DNA of 62,711 bases, taken from contig JABABS010000029.1 of NCBI GenBank assembly GCA_014238125.1, positions 1 through 62,711 on the forward strand, read 5' to 3'. Below are positions 28,293-37,973 of this stretch, piece by piece. A program made the translations under genes and the position numbers. This DNA comes from Phycisphaerales bacterium. GTDB lineage: Bacteria > Planctomycetota > Phycisphaerae > Phycisphaerales > SM1A02. The notes below the pieces were generated by a model. It worked only from the letters and a program-made list of their open reading frames with translations, did not search any database and had not been told where the DNA came from. Numbering within the stretch: position 1 is the stretch's first letter; every line of letters starts with the position of its first letter.

Positions 28293-29978
28293 TTACCCTG
28301 GGCTTGGCCACACAACCCAATCGCCATCTGGAACGGCGGTTGGACCATGCCACTTGTTTGCTTCCTCTGCGTGTCTGCCGCCATCATCATCTTGATCGTT
28401 CCCAATGGAGTAAATCACAGGCCGGTCATTCACAATGGTGATATTCCATGGTTCGCCACTCCAAGGGTCAGTGGCACTAGTATTTGAAAGATCCTCTGGC
28501 CATAAACCAGTCGATTGATATTCAGAGAGCGCGTAGATCGTTGCGAGTAATCCATCGCGGTTTGCTCTAGTGTATTTACAGTGGAGCACTGCCGCATCAA
28601 GGCTTGGAATGAGTAAATCAATGAGAAAATACTTATTCAAAAACCAACCTTCTTTACTGAGTTCATATGGATGAAGATAATTTGACTCGTCTTCTCCCCA
28701 AGCATGAAGTGGAATTTCACGAGCTTGTTCCATGCGTAGTAAATATGAGTCATAGTGATCAAGCAATTCTTTTCTCGATGCGATGAGGAGATCTCCAATT
28801 GGCGCCAGCAGAATTGGGGGAAATTGTTTAGGCATTTCTTGCCCCGCAGCATCACCAACCCAAGACATTTTTTTTAGTAATTCCCCTGGGACAGGAACGC
28901 CATCACCTGTACCGTCATCAGTGAAAGTTCTTTGAAGTAGGTCTAAAATGAACATCCTCTCTCCATCAAAACGAATATTCATTTCCTCGTTTAGTAAGGA
29001 GAGTTGCGTTTCAAGCCTGCCAAGATGTGATGAGAGAACTGCTGGATTTTTCTCTAAAATCGTTCCGATTGTTTGAAAAGCCAGGTTATATACTGCAAGT
29101 GTAACGAGATCATTGATCAATGTTGAGTGCTCGCGAATGTGCGAGCCTAACCTTAGCATTGCTTCAACATCTTCAAAACATTGTTGACTTTCACCTTCGC
29201 TAGCAGTTTTTAATGCGTCGTAGTGGAGCAATCTTGCCAACTGCATAAAATGCCCAAGTTGTGGAAACAGCACACTTAACATGCTGTTGTCTTGATTTAA
29301 TTGAGATGCTTCATATTCTTCTGGCCAGAGTTCCTTATCTTCTTCGTACATTGATCCGCCGACTACGAAACCTACCCCTTGTTTAGCGGAGCCTTGCAGA
29401 ATTAAATTCACAGTTTCTTTCTGCGAATCGATCCAATGCGCATATTCATCCCAACCAGCATCGCCTGCCCATTCTGGTTGTACGGGCCGATTATCTACTT
29501 CAGGTGTCGGTTCGTCATTTTTATTGAGTGCAATCAGTGCCTCTCTGTAATAAGGCCATGCCCGTTCATTCTCTGGAATAGATGCAGCAGTTTCATTTAG
29601 TTGTGCTACATAATCAACAGCAATATTAGGCTTTCGTTGCATGGCAAAAAATACCATGACCACATACACAACCAATAAACAACCGAATGCAACCGCTGTA
29701 TATTTCATTGATTTTACAAATGCTACTTCAAGCCACCAACGTTTCCGCTTGCATGCGTTTCGCAAAAGTTTTGCAGCAGTTTTTTCATTCCCATAGGCAG
29801 CGATCGCCTCGTTTGGAGAATCCCCAGCTGCAAGTGCATCTTCAAAATGCGCTTTCAATTCACGCGCCACATCGAGTTGTTCTCTGCTACGAAGCCTCGT
29901 TCGCCTTGCAACTCGCCGAATCAGTTTTTGTATTTCAACTGGTAGCTCACTTGAAAATAATTCTTTTTTAATTGACAT
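28293..29978 (-). CDS. HAAS-type membrane protein partnered with PadR
   Basis: A 561-residue protein. The N-terminal 80 residues (LPVEIQKLIRRVARRTRLRS, ELKAHFEDAL, GDSPNEAIAAYGN) resemble the permease-prefix/HAAS cytoplasmic domain usually encoded beside PadR regulators. One membrane helix follows (about 92-112, TAVAFGCLLVVYVVMVFFAM), then a large extracytoplasmic domain. Its C-terminal pattern (DPWSGEPWNI, YSIGNDQDDDGG) is common in planctomycete surface proteins. Its ATG overlaps the padR stop by one base (TGATG), so the two are coupled. Function is unknown; a PadR-controlled envelope stress or signalling role is inference. Confidence 0.65.
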   Translation of the reverse strand: MSIKKELFSSELPVEIQKLIRRVARRTRLRSREQLDVARELKAHFEDALAAGDSPNEAIAAYGNEKTAAKLLRNACKRKRWWLEVAFVKSMKYTAVAFGCLLVVYVVMVFFAMQRKPNIAVDYVAQLNETAASIPENERAWPYYREALIALNKNDEPTPEVDNRPVQPEWAGDAGWDEYAHWIDSQKETVNLILQGSAKQGVGFVVGGSMYEEDKELWPEEYEASQLNQDNSMLSVLFPQLGHFMQLARLLHYDALKTASEGESQQCFEDVEAMLRLGSHIREHSTLINDLVTLAVYNLAFQTIGTILEKNPAVLSSHLGRLETQLSLLNEEMNIRFDGERMFILDLLQRTFTDDGTGDGVPVPGELLKKMSWVGDAAGQEMPKQFPPILLAPIGDLLIASRKELLDHYDSYLLRMEQAREIPLHAWGEDESNYLHPYELSKEGWFLNKYFLIDLLIPSLDAAVLHCKYTRANRDGLLATIYALSEYQSTGLWPEDLSNTSATDPWSGEPWNITIVNDRPVIYSIGNDQDDDGGRHAEEANKWHGPTAVPDGDWVVWPSPG

Positions 29979-30331
29979 CAGGAAACTTCAAGCTTGTAGG
30001 CACGAGCAATAACGCCTATTTCACGCATTGCCGTTGTCAGTGCTGCCCATTGTTTTGTATCAGTGGCTAGCTTCTTGTACCCATCGTTCGTAAGTGTGTA
30101 ATACTTTCGCTGCTTACCACTATCACCCTCTTTCCATGTTGATTTCACTAGTCCCTTTGCTTCGAGATTATAAATCATGGGATACAGCGTCGATTGCCCC
30201 ATCGCTAAGGCGCCGTCGCCAATCTTCTCAAGTGAAGAAACAAGTTCATACCCGTAGCGTTCCTTGGCATCAAGCAATTTCAAAATCGCTACTGGCCCAG
30301 CCCCTCGCATAAGTTCTCGTTCAATTCGCAT
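29978..30331 (-). CDS. PadR family transcriptional regulator
   Basis: A 117-residue winged-helix regulator of the PadR type: RYGYELVSSLEKIGDG, the MGQSTLYPMIYNLEAKGLV recognition region and RKYYTLTNDGYKKL wing. It probably represses its own two-gene operon, since a perfect palindrome lies directly upstream of its ATG and covers the ribosome-binding site. The effector is unknown. Confidence 0.93.
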   Translation of the reverse strand: MRIERELMRGAGPVAILKLLDAKERYGYELVSSLEKIGDGALAMGQSTLYPMIYNLEAKGLVKSTWKEGDSGKQRKYYTLTNDGYKKLATDTKQWAALTTAMREIGVIARAYKLEVS

Positions 30332-30340
30332 GATATGCCT

Positions 30341-30367
30341 CCTATACTATGGCTACCATAGTATAGG
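30341..30367. promoter_or_regulatory. Palindromic operator for PadR autoregulation
   Basis: CCTATACTATGG (30341-30352), a 3-bp spacer CTA, and its perfect complement CCATAGTATAGG (30356-30367). The centre lies about 23 bp before the padR ATG. The AGGAGG ribosome site (minus strand, 30337-30342) overlaps the palindrome's edge. An ATAC...GTAT dyad is of the kind bound by PadR proteins; binding itself is inferred. Confidence 0.75.
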
Positions 30368-30415
30368 CATCATACTGTCATTCGTGAATTCCAATTGAAT
30401 TATTTCCTCGAAATA

Positions 30416-30433
30416 AACTACCTCGTAGTAGTT
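30416..30433 (-). terminator. Weak hairpin after obgE
   Basis: AACTAC and GTAGTT form a 6-bp stem with a 6-nt loop, followed on the minus strand by TTTATTT. It lies 8 bp after the obgE stop. It is weak, but its position fits termination of rpmA-obgE. Confidence 0.4.
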
Positions 30434-30441
30434 AATGTGAG

Positions 30442-31461
<1,020 letters not shown>

Positions 31462-31477
31462 TTAATAATCCTTCGAC

Positions 31478-31750
31478 TTAGCCAACCGCAGTAAATTGCG
31501 GAATTGACTCGTCTGATGGAATAATATCTACAAAACGACCACGAAAACAAACTTTGCCCGGCTCAGTTGCGAACAAGGTGTCATCGTTTCCACGGCGTAC
31601 TAAATATCCAGCCTTAAACTTTGTGCCACATTGTCGCACGATGATCGAGCCAGCCTTTGCAGCTTGACCTGCATAAAGTTTGATGCCTCGATATTGAGGA
31701 TTTGAATCGCGTCCGTTCTTTGAAGAACCACCACTCTTTTTATGGGCCAT
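31478..31750 (-). CDS. rpmA: 50S ribosomal protein L27
   Basis: A 90-residue protein near the peptidyl-transferase centre. It starts [20 protein letters not shown] with no N-terminal cleavage extension. ATG 31750 is fixed by AAGGAG 8 nt upstream; a longer frame from 31807 has no support. Cotranscribed with obgE. Confidence 0.96.
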   Translation of the reverse strand: MAHKKSGGSSKNGRDSNPQYRGIKLYAGQAAKAGSIIVRQCGTKFKAGYLVRRGNDDTLFATEPGKVCFRGRFVDIIPSDESIPQFTAVG

Positions 31751-31814
31751 AACTACGCTCCTTAATACTTCTTGCCAATCACCTGAACACACGCTCGGAA
31801 GCCCCATATTGTAG

Positions 31815-31839
31815 CAAAAAACTGCCTCGTAGGTAGTTT
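31815..31839 (-). terminator. Intrinsic terminator of the secreted hypothetical gene
   Basis: On the minus strand AAACTACCT and AGGCAGTTT (plus-strand 31839-31819, one G.U pair) form a 9-bp stem with loop ACG, running into a T tract (about 31821-31816). It lies 40 bp after the stop at 31879, and separates that gene from rpmA. Confidence 0.7.
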
Positions 31840-31878
31840 GTTCGTTTCATCAAAGAAACAACCCGCGAGGTAGTTTCT

Positions 31879-32544
31879 TTACCTAAAAACCCACCGCCTG
31901 TAAACTTGATCTTCGGCTGAAGCTTCAACTTCGTTGTTTGAGGGTCGCCGTACTGAAACACCGCCGCCCACTTCTCGCCGTGGCAAAGGTCGAAGATCGC
32001 CAACAATTGTTCCAGGTACGATCCACGCAAGTTGGAGATCTCGGTGTAAAACTACTTCTTCTCCCGTCAGTGGATTCTTGGCTTTTGCCGTATCGCCGCT
32101 CACGCCGCTGACAAAAACCTGTATCCCTCTTACATCTTCACGTCCCGCTTTCCAAACAACGAGCCCACTCGAAGCATTTTCTTCTCCACGTCTCAGCGCA
32201 CCACTGACTTCAGATTGCATCTCAAGAAGCGGATCTCCAAACGTTTCAAGAATCGTAGTTTGAACTTTGCGAGGCACATTATTTCCTGCATCAAGCACTT
32301 CCCCTTGATCAGTGACCAATGTAAAACTTGGAACCCAACGCTGATCTTTTTGGGTTTCATTGGTGACTTCGTAGACCAACACCCAATAGCCCTGACCCGA
32401 ACGAAGATCGCGAAAGAAACGCAAACCAGTCGTCTCAAAAGTCAGTTGCCAGCGATCGGGATGATCCGTCGCCTTGGGATACCCGAAAGTGAATGTAGCC
32501 AACATGGTGATCGTAAGTAGAAATGCTGTGATGATAAAACGCAT
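31879..32544 (-). CDS. Secreted hypothetical protein
   Basis: A 221-residue protein. A signal peptide (MRFIITAFLLTITMLATFTF) is followed by a soluble beta-rich domain (QLTFETTGLRFFRDL, YWVLVYEVTNETQKDQRW). It resembles uncharacterised planctomycete exported proteins; I cannot name a family. ATG 32544 has GGAG 7 nt upstream; an ATG four codons earlier is the alternative. Confidence 0.65.
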   Translation of the reverse strand: MRFIITAFLLTITMLATFTFGYPKATDHPDRWQLTFETTGLRFFRDLRSGQGYWVLVYEVTNETQKDQRWVPSFTLVTDQGEVLDAGNNVPRKVQTTILETFGDPLLEMQSEVSGALRRGEENASSGLVVWKAGREDVRGIQVFVSGVSGDTAKAKNPLTGEEVVLHRDLQLAWIVPGTIVGDLRPLPRREVGGGVSVRRPSNNEVEASAEDQVYRRWVFR

Positions 32545-32595
32545 ATGATTCTCCAAGTGGAGATTCTAGCATTTTGCGAGATTTCCCGCACTCCC

Positions 32596-33456
32596 ATGCA
32601 AATACCCTACGCAAAACACGTTGAAGCCGCTGCCACCCTCACTGGGAGGAATAGGTTGGAAGCTGCTTTATTTCTCAAGCGCTTGAGATCACGCTTGGCG
32701 GAGCACACTTTCTACGGCGAGTACAAAAATGCTGTCGTCCTCGTCACTGAAGGTGCAGGGTCCATTGCCACATTTATGACGTCGGCACCAACGCAGAAAA
32801 ATATAGAAAAGTTGAATCTCTTTCTGCGAAGTGCCAAAAAATCTATTGCTCATAAAGGCATCTCAACTGCACATGCATTGCTTGGGGAAGAAGATCAACT
32901 TTCAATACATCTTTTTGAAGACGCAGGGTTTACAAAACTCGCAACATTGCATTACATGGAATGGGATGCACTTTCAAACCAGTCGCATATTCCCCAATTG
33001 AACACAGTCACTTTTTGCGAAACGTCTGCGCTCTTACCTACCGTTCTAGAAACAACAATGGTGAAAACATATATCGGGTCCCTCGATTGCCCTGCAATCC
33101 ATGGCAAACGCGACATCAAAGAAATAATCAAAGGTCACCAAGGATTTAATCCAAGCGACTTGTCTCTCTGGTTTATTGTTTTGATGAAAGATGAACCAGC
33201 AGGCGTTCTTCTCTTAAATCAACCCAACAATGAACAATATCTCGAACTTGCCTATCTTGGTATTACGCCAATGATGAGAAAAAAAGGTCTCGCCAAACAG
33301 GCATTGGATCACGCTCTAAACCATGCAATCAAAAGAGGATGCAAGAAGATCATACTTGCAGTGGATGGGTCAAACATTCCTGCAATTAATCTTTACAAAA
33401 AAGCAAACTTCCAAGAAACCGCGAAACGAATTGCAATGTTTTGTCCACTTCGCTGA
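32596..33456 (+). CDS. GNAT family acetyltransferase
   Basis: A protein of about 286 residues. The C-terminal GNAT domain has the acetyl-CoA loop GITPMMRKKGLAKQAL and the following NIPAINLYKKANF. The N-terminal half looks like a second, eroded GNAT-like domain, as in tandem-domain acyltransferases. The substrate is unknown. The frame opens at 32545, which would overlap the start of the leftward gene; ATG 32596 seems better placed. Its stop lies 2 bp before a DnaA box. Confidence 0.7.
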   Translation: MQIPYAKHVEAAATLTGRNRLEAALFLKRLRSRLAEHTFYGEYKNAVVLVTEGAGSIATFMTSAPTQKNIEKLNLFLRSAKKSIAHKGISTAHALLGEEDQLSIHLFEDAGFTKLATLHYMEWDALSNQSHIPQLNTVTFCETSALLPTVLETTMVKTYIGSLDCPAIHGKRDIKEIIKGHQGFNPSDLSLWFIVLMKDEPAGVLLLNQPNNEQYLELAYLGITPMMRKKGLAKQALDHALNHAIKRGCKKIILAVDGSNIPAINLYKKANFQETAKRIAMFCPLR

Positions 33457-33774
33457 AGTTATCCACAGGTTATCGACAACACACACATTATGCAAAATTT
33501 TTATTTTTGATGTCGCGTTGACCTAGAAAAACACTGGACTTACGTGCATTTAAAAAACACAATGCAAAAAAAATTAGAAGACAACCTGTTGCATTGGTTG
33601 TCATTTATTGTACGCTTCGCATATCACTCAGGGACGAGTGAGCCGAACATGAAGGAGTTCTCTTTTTAAGAGTCCAACTTCAAGAGGGGCGGATGTCGGA
33701 CGGACTCATCATAATTTTTTCACCTTGATCTTTTTCGCTTTCTCGAAAGCGTATACGCGATTCTTACACCTTCA
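33457..33774. other. Non-coding region upstream of dnaA, possible origin or DnaA control region
   Basis: A 318-bp gene-free stretch. Next to the GNAT stop are a perfect DnaA box and a one-mismatch box. Then comes an AT-rich segment (33480-33600), a GACAACC/GGTTGTC hairpin (33580-33602), a CGCTTTC/GAAAGCG hairpin (33736-33751) and the palindrome GCGTATACGC (33749-33758). I find no cluster of further boxes, so this may be an autoregulatory dnaA promoter rather than oriC. Confidence 0.5.
33459..33478 (+). promoter_or_regulatory. Two DnaA boxes
   Basis: TTATCCACA (33459-33467) is the exact consensus and TTATCGACA (33470-33478) differs by one base. They are 2 bp apart on the same strand, about 300 bp upstream of dnaA. 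Confidence 0.75.
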
Positions 33775-35151
33775 ATGTCCCAATCTTTTTCAAAAACTGA
33801 ACAACGACTTCGAGAAGAGTTAACAAAGTCTCTCGGTAAGCGTCCTTATCGAATGTGGTTTTCTGAAACAACTATGCACTGCACTGAAGAGGGTGTTGAA
33901 ATTCTTGTGGCAACTCCATTCGCCGCTCGATGGATTGAACAACGGTTCACTGCAGTAATTGATGACGCTGCAACGGAAGCCTTTGGAAAACCAACTTCTG
34001 TACGAATAAAATCCGAAGCAAAAACATGTGAACATACACACGCCCGCCCAACAAAACACAAGACTCTCCCTCGACCAAAACCTACGCGACAACTCCACAG
34101 CTTTGATGATTTTGTTGTTGGCGCGTGTAATCGACTTGCTTGGTCTGCTGCAAAACAACTTGAACAAGGGTCAGGAAAGTCGATTTCGCCGCTCTTTATC
34201 CACGGCGTTTGCGGTGTTGGCAAAACTCACTTGCTTCAAGCGATCTGTAAAGAAGCTGCAAAAACTGCAAAAGGACGCGTTCGTTTTGTAACGGCGGAGC
34301 AATTTACAAACGAGTTTATTGCAAGTTCAAGAATTGGTGATTTTGCACGGTTCAGATCGAGATATCGAAACTTAGATTTGCTTGCAATTGATGACATTCA
34401 CTTTGTTGCAAGTAAAACCAAGACACAAGATGAATTATTACATACGCTTGATGCTGCTGGACTTCGCGGCGCTCGATTAGCGCTCGCTTCTGACGAAGAC
34501 CCACGTCACATCCGACGCCTCAATAGAGCGCTTGCAAACCGCTTTGTTGCTGGCATGGTGGTTGAAATAGATCGTCCTGACAGAGAAACAAGACTGGCGA
34601 TTATTGACCGACTATTGACAGCACGTGGTATTTCGATGACACCTGCAGCAATTGATCGACTAGCAAGCCAAGCGGTTGGTTCTGTTCGGGAAATTGAAGG
34701 TGCAGTTACCCGTGTAACAGCAGCGGTTCAATTCTTATCCAGCCAACGCAAAGATGTTATTGGCATCGATGATGTTGAACGTGTCCTCCGCGCAACCCCA
34801 CCAACATCACACCCTATACGTATGCAAGATGTTATCGATATTTCATGCACACGATTTGGTGTAGCCAAAAGTGATCTACTTGGTAATTCGAGATCAACAC
34901 GAATTGTCCTTGCACGTTCTATCTCTGCTTATCTCGGACGCAAACTCACAACAATGAGTTTTCCAGAACTTGCAGTTGCCCTTGGCAGAAAAAATCATTC
35001 AACTGTTCACGCCGCTGTACGAAGGATCGAAAAGCGGTTAGAGCACGACTCCACGACAGAAGGATCTGTTCGTATTGGAGAAGAGGAGATTACTGTGAAA
35101 GAATTACTCGATCAACTCTCTTGGGCAATTCGCACAAGAGCGAACGAGTAA
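33775..35151 (+). CDS. dnaA: Chromosomal replication initiator DnaA
   Basis: A 458-residue AAA+ initiator. Domain I starts TEQRLREELTKSLGKRPYRM; domain II is short and basic; domain III has Walker A GVCGVGKTH and Walker B LLAIDDIHF; domain IV has the DnaA signature as GRKNHSTVHAAVRRIEK (the common RDH reads KNH). It opens DNA at boxes such as those upstream. dnaN, recF and gyrB do not follow, so the classical cluster is broken up. I see no Shine-Dalgarno site. Confidence 0.96.
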   Translation: MSQSFSKTEQRLREELTKSLGKRPYRMWFSETTMHCTEEGVEILVATPFAARWIEQRFTAVIDDAATEAFGKPTSVRIKSEAKTCEHTHARPTKHKTLPRPKPTRQLHSFDDFVVGACNRLAWSAAKQLEQGSGKSISPLFIHGVCGVGKTHLLQAICKEAAKTAKGRVRFVTAEQFTNEFIASSRIGDFARFRSRYRNLDLLAIDDIHFVASKTKTQDELLHTLDAAGLRGARLALASDEDPRHIRRLNRALANRFVAGMVVEIDRPDRETRLAIIDRLLTARGISMTPAAIDRLASQAVGSVREIEGAVTRVTAAVQFLSSQRKDVIGIDDVERVLRATPPTSHPIRMQDVIDISCTRFGVAKSDLLGNSRSTRIVLARSISAYLGRKLTTMSFPELAVALGRKNHSTVHAAVRRIEKRLEHDSTTEGSVRIGEEEITVKELLDQLSWAIRTRANE

Positions 35152-35281
35152 AACCTAAGCGGTAATTCGATCGAGTTGCGGAATGATTCCAATACCGATC
35201 AAGGGTAGCAGTACGACTGAATGGATGCGGTCGTTCTGTTTATCCCACCATGTGACCAAATTGTGCGTTACACTCTACATT

Positions 35282-36790
35282 ATGGGATTTCGTTGTTTAC
35301 AAACATGCTCAATGGTACTTGTAGTATTAGGTACATCAACATTTTCAGAAGCATCTTCAAGAACCGACCATACTGCGGCGGCACTTCGAAAACTTAAAAC
35401 AGCAACACAACAGCAACCCAATGGCGAGCACCTTGCAAACCTAAGTGCATTAAGAAGTTTGCATGATCCCGCACTCAAACCATTTTTCTACAACCTAGTG
35501 CAACACAATATTTGGTCAATTCAAGTGCACGCTGTGCTTGGACTCGCTGAGTTGAGCGAAGATGGACGAATTGATCCTTGGCTTGTTCAACAAGTTTCTC
35601 CCCTTGCTCGTGAACAATTAGTTATTAAGTCATTGAGCGAGAATTTACTCTCTTTGGATGGAATTAAATCATTGCTCGATTGGTCACTACTTGAACCTGC
35701 CCCAAAACTTCTACTTGTTGTTAATCTTCACTCCAAAGGGGTCTCTCCCAATCCAGAAACAGTTGAGGAACTACTGAATAATTCTGATTTGGGTATTGCA
35801 ACAGTTGCATCACTGCTCTCGGAAAATTCAAAAACAATCTCCGATGTAATGAACAGATTTCGGCGCGGCACTTCGAGAGAAAAAAGAATTGCTTTAGCTC
35901 AAACGCTCCAAATCATTCAACAATTTGACCTTCCATCTGCTACGCAGTGGCTTGTGACACTTTTAGAATCTCCTACATTTAAACTCGAAGATAGAGATAA
36001 ACAACACACGCTATTTACATTATTAAAACACGATCCAACAGTTGGAATGGAGTATTGGAAAAATCTACTGCCATCAGAACCAAACAAACTCGAACAAGTG
36101 CGCTATGTATTGATGCTCATGGATGCAGGGATTCAACTAGATGTTAGTGTTGCCAAAAGGTTGCACATCGGTTCCGAAGATGGCATTCCTTATGCATTGT
36201 ATCTCGCTGGCAGTGAATCTACAAAGAGCCTCCGCGACGGGAATACATACACTACGTCACTTTTAGATTTAGCTAATCGTGGTCACTCTCATTCAACTGA
36301 ATGGGCATTCAAACAAGTCAAAAAAATGCCATCAAAAGACGCCGAAACTTTTTATACATCTCTCGCAATGTTGCCGGAGAACGAGAGTGCTGCGGATGCA
36401 CGAAGGCGTAATCTAGCTGTCATTGCATTTCAAGAACTTATCAAAATAAACCCAGAGCATTCTTTGAGTCTGCTTAGAGCCGCAGAAGACGATAGTCGAC
36501 AACAAGAACTGATGCTCCTTGCGATGCTCCAGCAACAATGCAACAAACTTCTAGAAAAAGAAGTCGCAGCAATACGACGAATTGGGGTTGACCGTCCTGA
36601 TGCCATGGCGCTACTTCTTACCGCTCGAGGCACAGAACCGTTATCTGAAAATGATCAACATTGGCTCGGTCTTATTGCAGCGAGCGGTGCTGCAATTGGA
36701 AGTCCACTTGAAACACAAGCCGCTTGGCTATACCTTCGCCGCATGGGCATGACCGAACAAGCGCTTGCAGCCGCCACTACTTCCCCATAG
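35282..36790 (+). CDS. Secreted helical-repeat hypothetical protein
   Basis: A protein of about 502 residues. It begins with a signal peptide (MGFRCLQTCSMVLVVLGTST, cut near SEA) and continues as almost all helix, with HEAT/Sel1-like spacing (LAKLSALRSL-type helices, VHAVLGLAELSEDG). No family is recognised. I start at ATG 35282 because the signal peptide begins there, although the frame opens at 35183. There is no Shine-Dalgarno site; TACACT lies 7 nt before the ATG. Confidence 0.6.
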   Translation: MGFRCLQTCSMVLVVLGTSTFSEASSRTDHTAAALRKLKTATQQQPNGEHLANLSALRSLHDPALKPFFYNLVQHNIWSIQVHAVLGLAELSEDGRIDPWLVQQVSPLAREQLVIKSLSENLLSLDGIKSLLDWSLLEPAPKLLLVVNLHSKGVSPNPETVEELLNNSDLGIATVASLLSENSKTISDVMNRFRRGTSREKRIALAQTLQIIQQFDLPSATQWLVTLLESPTFKLEDRDKQHTLFTLLKHDPTVGMEYWKNLLPSEPNKLEQVRYVLMLMDAGIQLDVSVAKRLHIGSEDGIPYALYLAGSESTKSLRDGNTYTTSLLDLANRGHSHSTEWAFKQVKKMPSKDAETFYTSLAMLPENESAADARRRNLAVIAFQELIKINPEHSLSLLRAAEDDSRQQELMLLAMLQQQCNKLLEKEVAAIRRIGVDRPDAMALLLTARGTEPLSENDQHWLGLIAASGAAIGSPLETQAAWLYLRRMGMTEQALAAATTSP

Positions 36791-36799
36791 GAATTTACT

Positions 36800-37972
36800 T
36801 TGTCAACCAATATCCCACTTAGTTGCGCAAACATTACCGATAGCGAAATTCAAGCTGCTTCAGATGCTCTTCGAGGAGAAACACAAACTCTTGGACCTTG
36901 GACAAAGCGATTTGAAAAAGCAGTTGCTTCACAAGCAAACGCATCATTTGGTATAGCTTTTTCTTCAGCGTCTTCCGCAATGCAAACAGCACTAGAAGGC
37001 CTTGGTGTAAAAAAGGGTGATGAGGTCATCGTCCCAACCTTTGATTCTTCTTCAACGACCGCCTGTGTAATACGTCTTGGAGCGATTCCAATCTTTGCAG
37101 ATTGCGATGCGAGATCACTTAACTGTGATGCGGATGATGTTGCATCTAAAATAAATTCAAAGACAAAAGTGATTGTTACTTCTCACGTGTTTGGAAACCC
37201 AACGGGCATAGAAGCGATAGCCAAGATTGCCATGAAAAATGAAATACATTTGCTCGAAGATGCTGGGCAAGCGATTGGCAGTGTGGTGAACTCGAGACCT
37301 GCTGGGTCATTTGGTCGAGCCGCCGTCTTCGCTTTTCACTCTACAACACAATTGACGAGCCTAGAGGGCGGCGTCATTGTTACTGATGATGACAGACTTG
37401 CAGCTTCGTGCCAATCACAACGGAATCATGGGCTTTCATCTGACCCACTGTACTCTTTAAATGAACTTCACCAAGTAAGAACTGATGAGCGACTGATTTC
37501 GTTAGGACATAGCTTTAGATTAAGCGAAGTACATGCGGCAGTTGGCGTAACCCAGATGGGGCGCATGGATGAAATTATGAAACGCCGAGGCCAAGTTTCT
37601 GATTGGTACACGCTGAAACTTGGTGGTAACGGTGACATCATGTGTCCAACTTTTGATCCTCAAAAAGTACATATGAGTTGGGACGGATACGTTATTCGGC
37701 TAAGTGACCGATTTAAACAAGAAGATCGAGATCACATCATCCGAGGTCTACACCGACACGAAATTGGAGCTGCGGATTACTTCAGGCCTGTGCACACACT
37801 CGTGCCAGTTAAAAACGCTGTTCAAACAAAGTCGCAATGCCCTGTTGCTGAATCTATCTCCGCTCGCACATTAGCATTACCGTTTTTTACTTCCATGACA
37901 AAACGTGAAGTTGATATCGTTTGTCAAACATTAGAGCTCATGATGACTCGTTCAACGTTTGCAGAAAATTAA
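36800..37972 (+). CDS. DegT/DnrJ/EryC1/StrS family protein lacking the PLP lysine
   Basis: A 390-residue fold type I aminotransferase-like protein of the nucleotide-sugar aminotransferase family: SSASSAMQTALEGLGVKKGD, LLEDAGQAIGS (the Asp that pairs with the pyridine nitrogen), RPAGSFG, SFRLSEVHAAVGV and the late ARTLALPFF. The lysine that forms the Schiff base, normally in FxPxKxITxGEGG, is replaced: the segment reads FHSTTQLTSLEGG, with Thr183 at its position. It is probably not an ordinary transaminase; it could be a dehydratase-like or regulatory relative. The start is TTG with AGGAA 6-10 nt upstream. It is not flanked by sugar genes. Confidence 0.85.
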   Translation: MSTNIPLSCANITDSEIQAASDALRGETQTLGPWTKRFEKAVASQANASFGIAFSSASSAMQTALEGLGVKKGDEVIVPTFDSSSTTACVIRLGAIPIFADCDARSLNCDADDVASKINSKTKVIVTSHVFGNPTGIEAIAKIAMKNEIHLLEDAGQAIGSVVNSRPAGSFGRAAVFAFHSTTQLTSLEGGVIVTDDDRLAASCQSQRNHGLSSDPLYSLNELHQVRTDERLISLGHSFRLSEVHAAVGVTQMGRMDEIMKRRGQVSDWYTLKLGGNGDIMCPTFDPQKVHMSWDGYVIRLSDRFKQEDRDHIIRGLHRHEIGAADYFRPVHTLVPVKNAVQTKSQCPVAESISARTLALPFFTSMTKREVDIVCQTLELMMTRSTFAEN

Positions 37973-37973
37973 A

